DNA of 8,025 nucleotides from Cyanobacteria bacterium TMED177 (GTDB taxonomy: Bacteria; Cyanobacteriota; Cyanobacteriia; PCC-6307; Cyanobiaceae): positions 34,098 through 42,122 of the forward strand of contig NHIA01000028.1 of assembly GCA_002170825.1 (NCBI GenBank). Reading direction: 5' to 3'. A program made the translations under genes and the position numbers. This document shows positions 1 to 6,831 of the stretch, in pieces. The notes beneath the pieces are model-generated. The model was not told the origin of the DNA. It searched no databases and saw nothing but the letters and a program-made list of their open reading frames with translations. The stretch's first letter is position 1. Every line of letters starts with the position of its first letter.

Positions 1-623
1 ACTTCACGGGCAAAACCGAGTTCGTGAGTCACCACCACCATCGTCATACCGCCGCGAGCCAGCTGCCGCATCGCATCGAGAACTTCCTTGACCCGCTCAG
101 GATCCAAGGCACTGGTGGGCTCATCGAACAACATCACCTCAGGATCAAGAGCCAAGGCACGGGCAATCGCGACACGCTGCTGCTGGCCGCCACTCAACTG
201 GGCTGGATATTTGGGAGCCTGCTCACGAATGCCCATCTGATCCAGCAGATCCATTGCCCGCTGTTCTGCCTCCACCTTCGGGCGTTGTTGCACCTTGATC
301 GGAGCGAGCGTGATGTTGTCGAGAATCGTGAGGTGAGGGAAGAGGTTGAACTGCTGGAACACCATGCCAACCCGTCGACGAATCGCGCGGACCCGCTGCT
401 CCTCATGGCTGGCATCCAGGCGCTCACCCAACACATCCAGCTGGCCACCATCCAGGGTTTCGAGACCGTTGAACGTGCGAATCAAGGTGCTCTTGCCGGA
501 TCCAGATGGGCCCATCACCACCAGCACTTCACCACTGTTCACCTCCATGCTCACCCCATCGAGAGCGCGCAGGCCCGGCGTGTAGCTCTTCACCAGGTCG
601 GAGGCGCGGATGGCAACAGTCAT
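1..623 (-). CDS. aapP: Polar amino-acid ABC transporter ATP-binding protein, partial (3' end outside window)
   Basis: This cytoplasmic ATPase should power the permeases encoded just upstream. The 207 complete codons visible contain every hallmark of the family: Walker [10 protein letters not shown] (residues 38-46), Q-loop [11 protein letters not shown] (from 89), ABC signature LSGGQQQR (143-150), Walker B VMLFDEP with catalytic E168, D-loop SALD (171-174) and switch H200. It closely resembles the GlnQ/AapP/BgtA group, whose members are about 240-250 residues, so roughly 35-45 C-terminal residues lie beyond the left edge. The ATG at 623 overlaps the TGA of the preceding permease gene as ATGA, a typical coupled start, and there is no Shine-Dalgarno site of its own. 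In Anabaena the equivalent ATPase (BgtA) serves more than one transporter; whether that holds here cannot be read from the sequence. The gene name follows operon order and is less certain than the family. Confidence 0.95.
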   Translation of the reverse strand, partial: MTVAIRASDLVKSYTPGLRALDGVSMEVNSGEVLVVMGPSGSGKSTLIRTFNGLETLDGGQLDVLGERLDASHEEQRVRAIRRRVGMVFQQFNLFPHLTILDNITLAPIKVQQRPKVEAEQRAMDLLDQMGIREQAPKYPAQLSGGQQQRVAIARALALDPEVMLFDEPTSALDPERVKEVLDAMRQLARGGMTMVVVTHELGFARE

Positions 624-1594
624 CGGTTGGAACGCACAGGATCGAGCTGAATTTCCAGGTGGCGGGCCAGCAAAGCCATCGCCGTGCATGCCAGCCAGTA
701 AACAGCAGCCAACCAGAGGTAAACCTCCAGGTAGCGTCCGATGAAGGTCGGGTTGGCCAACAGGCTGCGGCTGATTCCCAGCAGCTCCACCAGGCCGAGG
801 ATCGCCATGAGGCTGGTGTTCTGCAACAGGCCTACCGCCTGATTGGTCAGCGCCGGTAAGGCGATGCGCATGGCTTGAGGCAGCACCACCAGCTCCAGAG
901 TCTGAGCAGGCGAGAGACCAAGCACGGCAGCCGCCTCACGCTGGGTGGGTGGAATCGCCTGAAGACCACCCCGCACATCCTCCGCGATGTATGCCGCTGC
1001 AAACAGAGCAAAGGCCAACACCGCACGAAGCACCCGATTGATTTCAAGGCCAGGGGGCAGAAACAGTGGGATGAGCAGCTGTCCGAAGAACAGCACCGCA
1101 ATCAACGGCACCGCTCGCATCAGCTCGATGTAAGCCGTGCTGCTCATCCGCAGCACCGGGAGATCGCTGCGGCGACCCAGGGCCAGAAGCACGCCCAGAG
1201 GCAGCGCAAGCAGACCGCTGCCGACGGTGAGCAGCAGCGTCAGCGCAAGGCCGCCCCAGTCCCGCGTGGCGACAGGAAGCAGTCCCAGCCCACCGGCCAG
1301 GAGCCAAATCCCCAGAGGCGCCATGCCGATCCAAACCAAGGGGAGCGCACGACGCAGAACGCCATGCCTTGGCCCCAGCAGGGTGAACAGGATCAGCAGG
1401 ATCAGCGCACTGATCCAGACCAGAGGGCGCCAGCGCTGATCCGGCGGATAGCTGCCCAAGGCATACAAGGGAAGATTGGTGGTGACCACGGACCAGTCCG
1501 CAGCGATCACCAGCCAGTGCACAAGGGTCGCTCCTCCCCAGCCGAACAAGGCCAGAAGCACCAGCGTGATCACGCGATCCAGCCAGCGGTTCAT
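620..1594 (-). CDS. aapM: Polar amino-acid ABC transporter permease, second subunit (AapM/NatH type)
   Basis: This inner-membrane permease, 324 residues long, pairs with the product of the preceding gene to form the transport channel. It has an N-terminal membrane segment (about residues 7-32), further hydrophobic segments at about 58-75 and 85-108, and then a permease domain from about 115. That domain contains the EAA loop ([13 protein letters not shown], 219-231, followed by [15 protein letters not shown]), which contacts the ATPase. The reading frame stays open for 105 codons upstream, but that stretch is a shadow of the neighbouring gene. The ATG at 1594 is chosen because it shares its A with the upstream TGA (TGATG) and is preceded at good distance by GGAGGAG. 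Members such as rhizobial AapM are somewhat longer. The substrate is probably glutamate, glutamine, aspartate or related polar amino acids, by family only. Confidence 0.93.
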   Translation of the reverse strand: MNRWLDRVITLVLLALFGWGGATLVHWLVIAADWSVVTTNLPLYALGSYPPDQRWRPLVWISALILLILFTLLGPRHGVLRRALPLVWIGMAPLGIWLLAGGLGLLPVATRDWGGLALTLLLTVGSGLLALPLGVLLALGRRSDLPVLRMSSTAYIELMRAVPLIAVLFFGQLLIPLFLPPGLEINRVLRAVLAFALFAAAYIAEDVRGGLQAIPPTQREAAAVLGLSPAQTLELVVLPQAMRIALPALTNQAVGLLQNTSLMAILGLVELLGISRSLLANPTFIGRYLEVYLWLAAVYWLACTAMALLARHLEIQLDPVRSNR

Positions 1595-2484
1595 CAGCGA
1601 CTCCTCCGCAAACGTCCGAGCACCGCACCATTCACAGTCGCCATACCCCCACTGATCAGCAGGTTCAGCAGCAGAAAGCTCAGCAACAGCAGCAGAAATC
1701 CTTCGATCGCCCGCCCGGTCTGGGTGATCGTGGTGTCGCTGACGGCGTAAAGATCGGCGTAGCCCACAGCAATCGCCAGTGTGCTGTTCTTCGCGAGGTT
1801 GAGGTACTGACTGGTCAGCGCCGGCAGGATCGCCGGCAATGCCTGCGGAAGCACGATCCGGCGCAAGCCCAGCCCCTCCGGCAACCCAAGGCTGCGGAAT
1901 GCCTCCCACTGTCCTTTCGAAACAGCATTGATTCCTCCACGCACGATCTCCGCAATGGAGGCACCGGTGAACACCGTCAATCCGGTCAGCACCGCGCAGA
2001 ACTCCACACTCAGGTTCAAGCCCAGCAGTTCAATGCCCTGATTGGACAGTTGGATCAACCCTCCAACGGGCGTTTCAGGCAACCCGAGAAAGGCAACGAA
2101 ATACCAGAACAGCAGCTGCAGAAGCAGCGGGATCTGACGAATCACAATCACGTAGGAGGAAGCCAAGCTGCGCAGCAGACGGTGACGGCTGCTGCGCGCT
2201 GCTCCTGCCGCCACCCCAAGCACCGTGGACAGCACCAGTCCGACCACGATGACCTTGAGGCTGTTCAGCCAGCCCATGAACAAGGCCTGCAGGTAAGTGT
2301 CGGACGGTGCATAGGGCAGCGCCGTCTCCGCCAGAGCAAACCCAGCTGGTTGGCCCAGCCAGCCAAACCCGAGGCCGAGGCCAGTACGGATCAGATTCAC
2401 CGCAAGGTTGTTGATCAGCAAGGCCAGCAGGGCCAGCAGCAGGCTGGCTGCACCGATCTGAATCAGCAGGCGTCGCTTCAGCAT
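1594..2484 (-). CDS. aapQ: Polar amino-acid ABC transporter permease, first subunit (AapQ/NatG type)
   Basis: This inner-membrane permease of 296 residues is the partner of the downstream permease. Membrane segments are visible at about residues 7-32, 74-96, 110-136, 160-180 and 262-283. A polar stretch at about 40-65 probably faces the periplasm. The EAA-loop region is clear: IVRGGINAV (180-188), then EAFRSLGL (194-201) and LRRIVLPQALPAILPAL (207-223). It is much shorter than rhizobial AapQ (about 400 residues) because the region between the first membrane segment and the permease core is compact. The start ATG at 2484 shares its A with the TGA of the binding-protein gene (TGATG). There is no Shine-Dalgarno site, so translation probably depends on coupling. 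Family assignment is firm; the symbol rests on operon order and resemblance. Confidence 0.93.
   Translation of the reverse strand: MLKRRLLIQIGAASLLLALLALLINNLAVNLIRTGLGLGFGWLGQPAGFALAETALPYAPSDTYLQALFMGWLNSLKVIVVGLVLSTVLGVAAGAARSSRHRLLRSLASSYVIVIRQIPLLLQLLFWYFVAFLGLPETPVGGLIQLSNQGIELLGLNLSVEFCAVLTGLTVFTGASIAEIVRGGINAVSKGQWEAFRSLGLPEGLGLRRIVLPQALPAILPALTSQYLNLAKNSTLAIAVGYADLYAVSDTTITQTGRAIEGFLLLLLSFLLLNLLISGGMATVNGAVLGRLRRSR
1601..1607 (-). promoter_or_regulatory. Strong ribosome binding site for the aapM permease start
   Basis: On the minus strand the sequence GGAGGAG sits 6 bases before the ATG at 1594, inside the last codons of aapQ. It decides the start of the second permease, whose frame is open much further upstream. 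It is the only strong Shine-Dalgarno-like site in this operon; the aapQ and aapP starts rely on overlapping stop codons alone. Confidence 0.7.
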
Positions 2485-3545
2485 CAGGTGAATGGCGGGG
2501 CGATCATCAGCCCCCCTTCGCCGGCCAAGCGGTTGGCACCCCGGGGGATCGCCACAGCACTGTTCGGGCCCAGATGTCGGTTGTAAATCTCGCCGTAGTT
2601 GCCCGTGGCACGAAGGGCCTGCACAACGAAATCATCCGGCAGCCCGAGCTTGCTGCCCAGGCCGCCATCCACGCCCAGAAAACGACGCAGAGCCGCCTGG
2701 GAGGGATCGGCCTCGGCCTGCTTCAACACCGTGTCGAGATTGGCCTGCGTGATGCCCCGTTCCTCCGCTTCGATCAGGGCATAGACAACCCAGGTCATGG
2801 CATCGCCCATGCGCTGGTCTCCACCCACAACGGCTGGCGCCAAGGGTTCTTTGCTGAGACGGTCCTCAAGAATGAGGTGTTGCGCGGGATCGTTGAACCC
2901 CGAACGTGCGGCGGCGAGCTGGGAGCGATCCGAGGTCATCGCGACACAGCGTCCCTGCAGATATCCGCCCACCACTTGATTGAGATCCTGATATTTGATC
3001 GGCGTGTAAGGGAGCTTTCTCGATTCGAAGGCGTCGTTGAGGTTCTGCTCGGTCGTGGTGCCTGACCCCACGCAGATCGCCTGACCACTCAGGTCAGCCA
3101 TCGACCGCACCCCACTGTCAGCAGACACCATCAGCCCCTGACCGTCATGGAACACCACCGGTGCAAAGCGAAGTCCGTTGCCGCCGATTCCATCCCGGCT
3201 GAGCGTGCGGGTGGTGTTGCGTGAGAGAAGATCAATTTCCCCGGAGCGCAGGGCGGTGAATCGCTCTGGAGCCGTGAGTGGACGGAACTGAACCTTCTCC
3301 GCATCCCCCACAAAAGCCGCAGCCATGGCCCGGCAAACGTCCACATCAAGGCCGGTGTAGCGGCCCTCCGGGCTGAGAAAACTGAACCCGGGGATTTTGC
3401 CGCTCACCCCGCAGATCAGTTCACCGCGCTGCTTCACCACATCCAGACGGGACCCTGCGGCATCGTCAAGCGAGGCACAACCACTGAACAATCCTGAGAT
3501 CGCTGCAATGGCTCCGATCAGGACATGACGACTGGATCGCAACAT
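2484..3545 (-). CDS. aapJ: Polar amino-acid ABC transporter substrate-binding protein (AapJ/NatF type), probable lipoprotein
   Basis: This periplasmic receptor captures the amino acid and delivers it to the two permeases encoded next. The predicted product has 353 residues. It starts with a basic N-terminus and a hydrophobic segment (residues 8-21), followed by FSGC with C23, a slightly atypical lipobox, so the mature protein may be lipid-anchored. The type-3 solute-binding domain then follows: VVKQRGELICGV, the typical GLDVDVCRAMAAAFVG, FTALRSGEIDLLSRNTTRT (characteristic of the AapJ/BztA branch), and a near-C-terminal GNYGEIYNRHLG. The AapJ-like RNTTRT motif and operon order support an acidic or neutral polar amino-acid substrate, as for Anabaena NatF, but specificity is inferred. 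The ATG at 3545 is preferred. A TTG directly before it (3548) would add one residue. Only a weak AAGG lies close upstream. Confidence 0.94.
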   Translation of the reverse strand: MLRSSRHVLIGAIAAISGLFSGCASLDDAAGSRLDVVKQRGELICGVSGKIPGFSFLSPEGRYTGLDVDVCRAMAAAFVGDAEKVQFRPLTAPERFTALRSGEIDLLSRNTTRTLSRDGIGGNGLRFAPVVFHDGQGLMVSADSGVRSMADLSGQAICVGSGTTTEQNLNDAFESRKLPYTPIKYQDLNQVVGGYLQGRCVAMTSDRSQLAAARSGFNDPAQHLILEDRLSKEPLAPAVVGGDQRMGDAMTWVVYALIEAEERGITQANLDTVLKQAEADPSQAALRRFLGVDGGLGSKLGLPDDFVVQALRATGNYGEIYNRHLGPNSAVAIPRGANRLAGEGGLMIAPPFT

Positions 3546-3580
3546 CAACCTTGGTACGGATCGGGTGCGATTGTCCCAGA

Positions 3581-3599
3581 TCCTTTGCGCAACAAAGGA
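3581..3599. promoter_or_regulatory. Perfect 7-bp inverted repeat in the divergent gap upstream of aapJ: candidate operator
   Basis: The arms TCCTTTG (3581-3587) and CAAAGGA (3593-3599) are exact reverse complements separated by CGCAA. The repeat lies in the 90-bp region between aapJ (minus) and the small exported-protein gene (plus), where promoters for both must lie. On the minus strand a weak -10-like GACAAT (complement of 3570-3575) lies on the aapJ side, which would place the repeat across the -35 region. No T-run follows on either strand, so it is not a classical terminator. It does not match the NtcA pattern GTA-N8-TAC. The regulator is unknown. Confidence 0.4.
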
Positions 3600-3635
3600 A
3601 TCACCACTAGCTTCCGATGACCCTTCAGCCGGGTC

Positions 3636-3959
3636 ATGCGAATCAGAACCTGGCTGATCGTGCCTTTCATCACTCTTCTGCTCACGGCACCCGCTGGTGC
3701 CTGGGAAGAGAGGAACCGCCAGGCATACAACAACAAAATGTCCCTACTGAAGGTGCTGCTGGATGGCGCCAAACAGCGGGCAACGGATACAGGTGATCTG
3801 GAAACCCTCTGCATGCTGATGAGCATCGGCAATGATGTGACGCTCCGCTATGCCCAGTTGAATCCCCAGGACCTGGAGATTCAGAACCGTCTGACGGCCA
3901 TGCGTGATGACCTGACGGTCTGCCTGGCAGTTTTGTACAACCCCCAGGCGTTGAAATAA
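3636..3959 (+). CDS. Small exported protein of unknown function
   Basis: I do not recognise this 107-residue protein. It begins with a clear Sec-type signal peptide: a basic MRIRTW, the hydrophobic core LIVPFITLLLT and a likely cleavage site APAGA|W after residue 22. The mature part, about 85 residues, is polar and probably helical. It has two cysteines, C59 and C96, which could form a disulfide in the periplasm. There is no transmembrane segment after the signal and no familiar motif. The ATG at 3636 is the only start that leaves an intact signal peptide; no clear ribosome binding site precedes it. The gene is divergent from aapJ and converges with the SulP gene, whose stop lies 22 bases away. 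The signal peptide and normal codon choice make it a real gene. Any role in amino-acid uptake would be guesswork from position alone. Confidence 0.8.
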   Translation: MRIRTWLIVPFITLLLTAPAGAWEERNRQAYNNKMSLLKVLLDGAKQRATDTGDLETLCMLMSIGNDVTLRYAQLNPQDLEIQNRLTAMRDDLTVCLAVLYNPQALK

Positions 3960-3981
3960 GCCATCCGACCCAATCGTGCAT

Positions 3982-5544
3982 TCAGGCATGGGCGGATTCC
4001 TGCCCGCCGATGCGCTCAAACAGATCGAGACTCTCCTTGTTGAGGCCTTCAACCATCACCTCTGAACCGCCAAGTCGCAGCTTGCGGATGACCTGATCGA
4101 GAGCGGCGACACCACTCTGATCCCAGATATGGGCTGACGAAAGGTCGATGACGATGCGTTCGGGATGATCGTGCAGATCGAATCCCTGCAGAAAATAGAC
4201 CTTGCTGACGAAGAACAACTGGCCCACTACCCGGTAGCGCCGCTCCTGATCGCTCACGTCGATCATTTCCACCTGAATCACTTTGGCCACCTTGCGGCTG
4301 AACAGGATCCCGGCCAAAGCGACTCCAGCCAGCACGCCCAGCGCAAGGTTGTGAGGTGTCGTGAGCATGGTGACGGCAAAGGTCATCACCATCACCGACG
4401 TATCGCTCTTGGGGATGCGACGCAGATTGCGCAAACCGTTGATGTCCGCAGTGCTGACAGCGATGCTGATCATCACGGCCACAAGCGCGGCCATCGGAAT
4501 CTGACGAAGCCAGGGGCCGGCCAGAAGGATCATGGCCAGGAGGCTGACACCGGAAAACAACGTGGACAGTCGCGTTCGACCGCCGTTGTCCACATTCATC
4601 ACCGATTGCCCCACAAGAGCGCAGCCCGCCATACCGCCGAACAACGACGACACGATGTTGGCCATCCCCTGACCACGGGCCTCAACATTCTTGTTGGACG
4701 TTGAGTCGGTCTTGTCATCCAGGATGTCCTGGGTGAGGAAGGTCTCCATCAAGCCCACCAAGGAGATGGCCAATGCCGTTGGCAGCACAAGCCCCAGGGT
4801 GTCGAGATTGAAGGGGACACCATCGGCCCCAAAGGGCAGATGGAAGCTGGGCAGGCCACCGGGCAGGGTACCGAGACTGCTGACCGTGGGGATATCGAAG
4901 CTGAAGCCCACGCTGATCAGCGTCAGCACCACGATCGCCACCAGCTGCGACGGCACAACCCGCGTGAGCCGGGGCAGTCCGTAAATGATCAGCAACCCCA
5001 GGAGCACCAATCCCCAAACAATGGGAATCTGCCCGCCATGGGGCAGCAGGGACGAAGCCCCATGATCGGCCTCTCCAGCGTGAAGATTCAAACCGAGCTG
5101 GGGCAACTGCGCCTGAAAAATCAGCAATGCCAGGGCATTGACGAAGCCACTGAGCACACCCTGCGGCACAAAACGCATCTGATAGGCCAGTCGCATGTAG
5201 CCCCAGAAGATCTGCAGCACACCGGTCACCAGACCAGCCACCATCAGATACTGCACGCCCAGGCCGGCTCCACGGGCCTCACCCGTGGCAACAAGTCCCG
5301 TCATCAGGAGGGCCGTGGATCCCGTCGCGGACGTGATCATGGCCATACGCCCGCCCACCACAGCGATGGTGAGGGACAGGCAGAACGCCCCGAACAGACC
5401 CACCTTGGGATCCACACCGGCAATGCCGGAGAAGGCAATGGCTTCGGGAATCATCGCGAAGGCCACCACCAAACCGGACAGCAGGTCTTTGCTCGGGTTC
5501 GAGAACCACTGGTTCACCAGGGTCGGGCTGGAGCGCTTGGCCAT
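3982..5544 (-). CDS. SulP-family inorganic anion transporter with C-terminal STAS domain
   Basis: This inner-membrane transporter has 520 residues, a usual SulP length. The membrane domain (about residues 18-415) has the family signatures: [20 protein letters not shown] (32-51), the glycine-rich and [11 protein letters not shown] stretch near 65-81, [15 protein letters not shown] (124-138), E267 in LMETFLTQD, and [20 protein letters not shown] (286-305) followed by GQSVMN. A cytoplasmic STAS domain follows (about 425-515) with [18 protein letters not shown] (466-483). SulP proteins move sulfate, bicarbonate or dicarboxylates. The filter-region segment [15 protein letters not shown] differs from the cyanobacterial bicarbonate transporter BicA as I remember it, so sulfate or another anion is equally possible. 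The ATG at 5544 is 33 bases after the stop of the flavoprotein gene on the same strand, suggesting cotranscription. No clear ribosome binding site is visible. Confidence 0.93.
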   Translation of the reverse strand: MAKRSSPTLVNQWFSNPSKDLLSGLVVAFAMIPEAIAFSGIAGVDPKVGLFGAFCLSLTIAVVGGRMAMITSATGSTALLMTGLVATGEARGAGLGVQYLMVAGLVTGVLQIFWGYMRLAYQMRFVPQGVLSGFVNALALLIFQAQLPQLGLNLHAGEADHGASSLLPHGGQIPIVWGLVLLGLLIIYGLPRLTRVVPSQLVAIVVLTLISVGFSFDIPTVSSLGTLPGGLPSFHLPFGADGVPFNLDTLGLVLPTALAISLVGLMETFLTQDILDDKTDSTSNKNVEARGQGMANIVSSLFGGMAGCALVGQSVMNVDNGGRTRLSTLFSGVSLLAMILLAGPWLRQIPMAALVAVMISIAVSTADINGLRNLRRIPKSDTSVMVMTFAVTMLTTPHNLALGVLAGVALAGILFSRKVAKVIQVEMIDVSDQERRYRVVGQLFFVSKVYFLQGFDLHDHPERIVIDLSSAHIWDQSGVAALDQVIRKLRLGGSEVMVEGLNKESLDLFERIGGQESAHA

Positions 5545-5577
5545 CGAAAGGATGCCGCAGGCAGCGCCGACCGTAGA

Positions 5578-6783
5578 TCAGAGGGTTGGCAGGTTGCCTT
5601 CAGGGTCCAGTCGTGCCTTGAGCGAACGAAGGCGCGGCAGCCATGCACCAAAGGCCTGCTCGAGTTCCTCATGATGGAAGGGCAGATGATCGTGGATCTG
5701 GGCGAGGTGAACCCCAGGGCACACCGGATTCAGCAGCTGCCACACCTGTTCGAGCCAGGCGAGGCTCTTCTGGCGGGCATCCAGATCCCCTGCAGGCCAA
5801 ACCGCCGTGATCCAGGGTTTCCAGACGGCATCTCGATGGACAAAAGACGTTGTCTCCACCGGAATGCGGCTGGTGGCTCCTCCAAGTTGCTGACAGGCCA
5901 CATTGCAGCCGGCATGGGGACGTTGGGCCATCAACGTCCGCAACCCGGCCACCAGCGGACGCCATTTTTCGGCACCGGCCCCGCCCAGCAGGCCGACCAC
6001 CTCCCCATGCAGCCTGGGGGACCCCGGCGGTGAAGGCGCGAGCGACGGGAGCTGGTGCAAACCATCGATCCGCTCAAGGCCCTGCTGCTCAGCACCGCTG
6101 ACCCACAAGAACTGAAGCTCGGCATCGGCACCCCAGTGCCATTGAAGGCTCCTGTCGGAGTCCGCCGCTTCGGCGGCAGCCATCCTGTCCACCAGCTGAT
6201 CCGGACCACCACCGGAGCGTTCAATCCAGAGGGGTTCCAGTGGATGGGTGGTCAGGACCAGCTCGGACACGACACCAAGAAAAGGGGCCGCACCGCACAA
6301 ACCACGCCATTCCGCCATGCCTTGATTCAGGTCCCGTGAAAGAGCGAAGGGCTGGCCACCTCCCCAGACGCCTGAGAAGGCAAGAACCTGATCTACAGCC
6401 AGTCCGAGACGTCGGCTCAACGGGCCCATCCCACCGGTCAGGACGTAACCACTACCTGGTCGACCGGACAGGCCGGCAGGAATGGTGCGGCCGTGGGGCA
6501 GCAGCGCCTCGAGCACCTCGCCCATGCGGCAGCCGGCACCAAAGCGAACGGTCTGATCATCCGGATTCCAGACGATCTGCTTAAGGCTGCCACGGAGATC
6601 CAACGTCCACTGCCCGGTGGCCGCGGCTCGGGAGCTGGTTCCCCCGCCGCTGATCCTCAGGGGTCTTGGACCACACCAGCCACCAAGAAGATCCGGAAGA
6701 TCCCCAGGCTGCGGCCGCAACAGGCCTCTGGATCGCGCATCAGCAGCCTGCGGGTTGACCTCACACCAGAAGTCCTGATCCAT
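5578..6783 (-). CDS. FAD-binding oxidoreductase of the VAO/PCMH family, substrate unknown
   Basis: This 401-residue protein has no signal peptide or membrane segment and is probably cytoplasmic. The N-terminal half is an FAD-binding (PCMH/FAD_binding_4) domain. It has the pyrophosphate loop [11 protein letters not shown] (41-51), [12 protein letters not shown] (79-90), [19 protein letters not shown] (100-118) and [15 protein letters not shown] (121-135). The C-terminal half ends with [14 protein letters not shown], which recalls the close of berberine-bridge-like and glycolate-oxidase-like proteins. Two residues used for covalent flavin attachment in berberine-bridge enzymes, a His in the loop and a Cys in the CPxVGVGG segment, are absent, so FAD is likely bound noncovalently. 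The ATG at 6783 leaves a normal-length N-terminus, and no other good start precedes the domain. It is upstream of and probably cotranscribed with the SulP gene, and divergent from the chelatase gene. The substrate cannot be named. Confidence 0.85.
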   Translation of the reverse strand: MDQDFWCEVNPQAADARSRGLLRPQPGDLPDLLGGWCGPRPLRISGGGTSSRAAATGQWTLDLRGSLKQIVWNPDDQTVRFGAGCRMGEVLEALLPHGRTIPAGLSGRPGSGYVLTGGMGPLSRRLGLAVDQVLAFSGVWGGGQPFALSRDLNQGMAEWRGLCGAAPFLGVVSELVLTTHPLEPLWIERSGGGPDQLVDRMAAAEAADSDRSLQWHWGADAELQFLWVSGAEQQGLERIDGLHQLPSLAPSPPGSPRLHGEVVGLLGGAGAEKWRPLVAGLRTLMAQRPHAGCNVACQQLGGATSRIPVETTSFVHRDAVWKPWITAVWPAGDLDARQKSLAWLEQVWQLLNPVCPGVHLAQIHDHLPFHHEELEQAFGAWLPRLRSLKARLDPEGNLPTL

Positions 6784-6831
6784 TCCGTCGCAACCGATAG
6801 GGTCAGTTCATCCGAACAGTGGCACGCCCCT
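6784..6831. promoter_or_regulatory. Short divergent gap: presumed promoter region for the flavoprotein and chelatase genes
   Basis: Only 48 bases separate the flavoprotein ATG (minus strand) from the TTG chosen for the chelatase (plus strand). Promoters for both probably overlap here or extend into the coding regions. No convincing -35/-10 pair, NtcA site or palindrome was seen. If the chelatase starts elsewhere, this boundary shifts. Confidence 0.35.

Noticed and set aside
24..650. A 208-codon plus-strand frame starting with a His-rich stretch
   Set aside because: The histidines come from the antisense of Val/Met codons in the ATPase gene, whose Walker, signature and H-loop motifs are all intact on the minus strand.
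875..1750. A 291-codon plus-strand open frame across the two permease genes
   Set aside because: Its Gln/Arg-rich, low-information translation is opposite two clear permeases. It is a shadow frame.
1595..1909. An N-terminal extension of the second permease by 105 residues
   Set aside because: The extension translates to Gly/Ala/Arg-rich nonsense overlapping aapQ. The ATG at 1594 has a strong ribosome site and overlaps the upstream stop.
3993..4010. GGCGG/CCGCC hairpin as a terminator between the convergent genes
   Set aside because: It lies inside the last codons of the SulP gene, has a stem of only 5 bp and no T-run on either side.
4840..6033. A 397-codon plus-strand open frame across the SulP and flavoprotein genes
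   Set aside because: It is antisense to two well-supported genes, has a Gln/His/Arg-rich composition typical of shadow frames in GC-rich DNA, and shows no domain.
6493..6831. An N-terminal extension of the chelatase back to GTG 6493
   Set aside because: It lies wholly antisense to the flavoprotein FAD domain apart from the last bases, and lacks any domain-like sequence before the chelatase motif.
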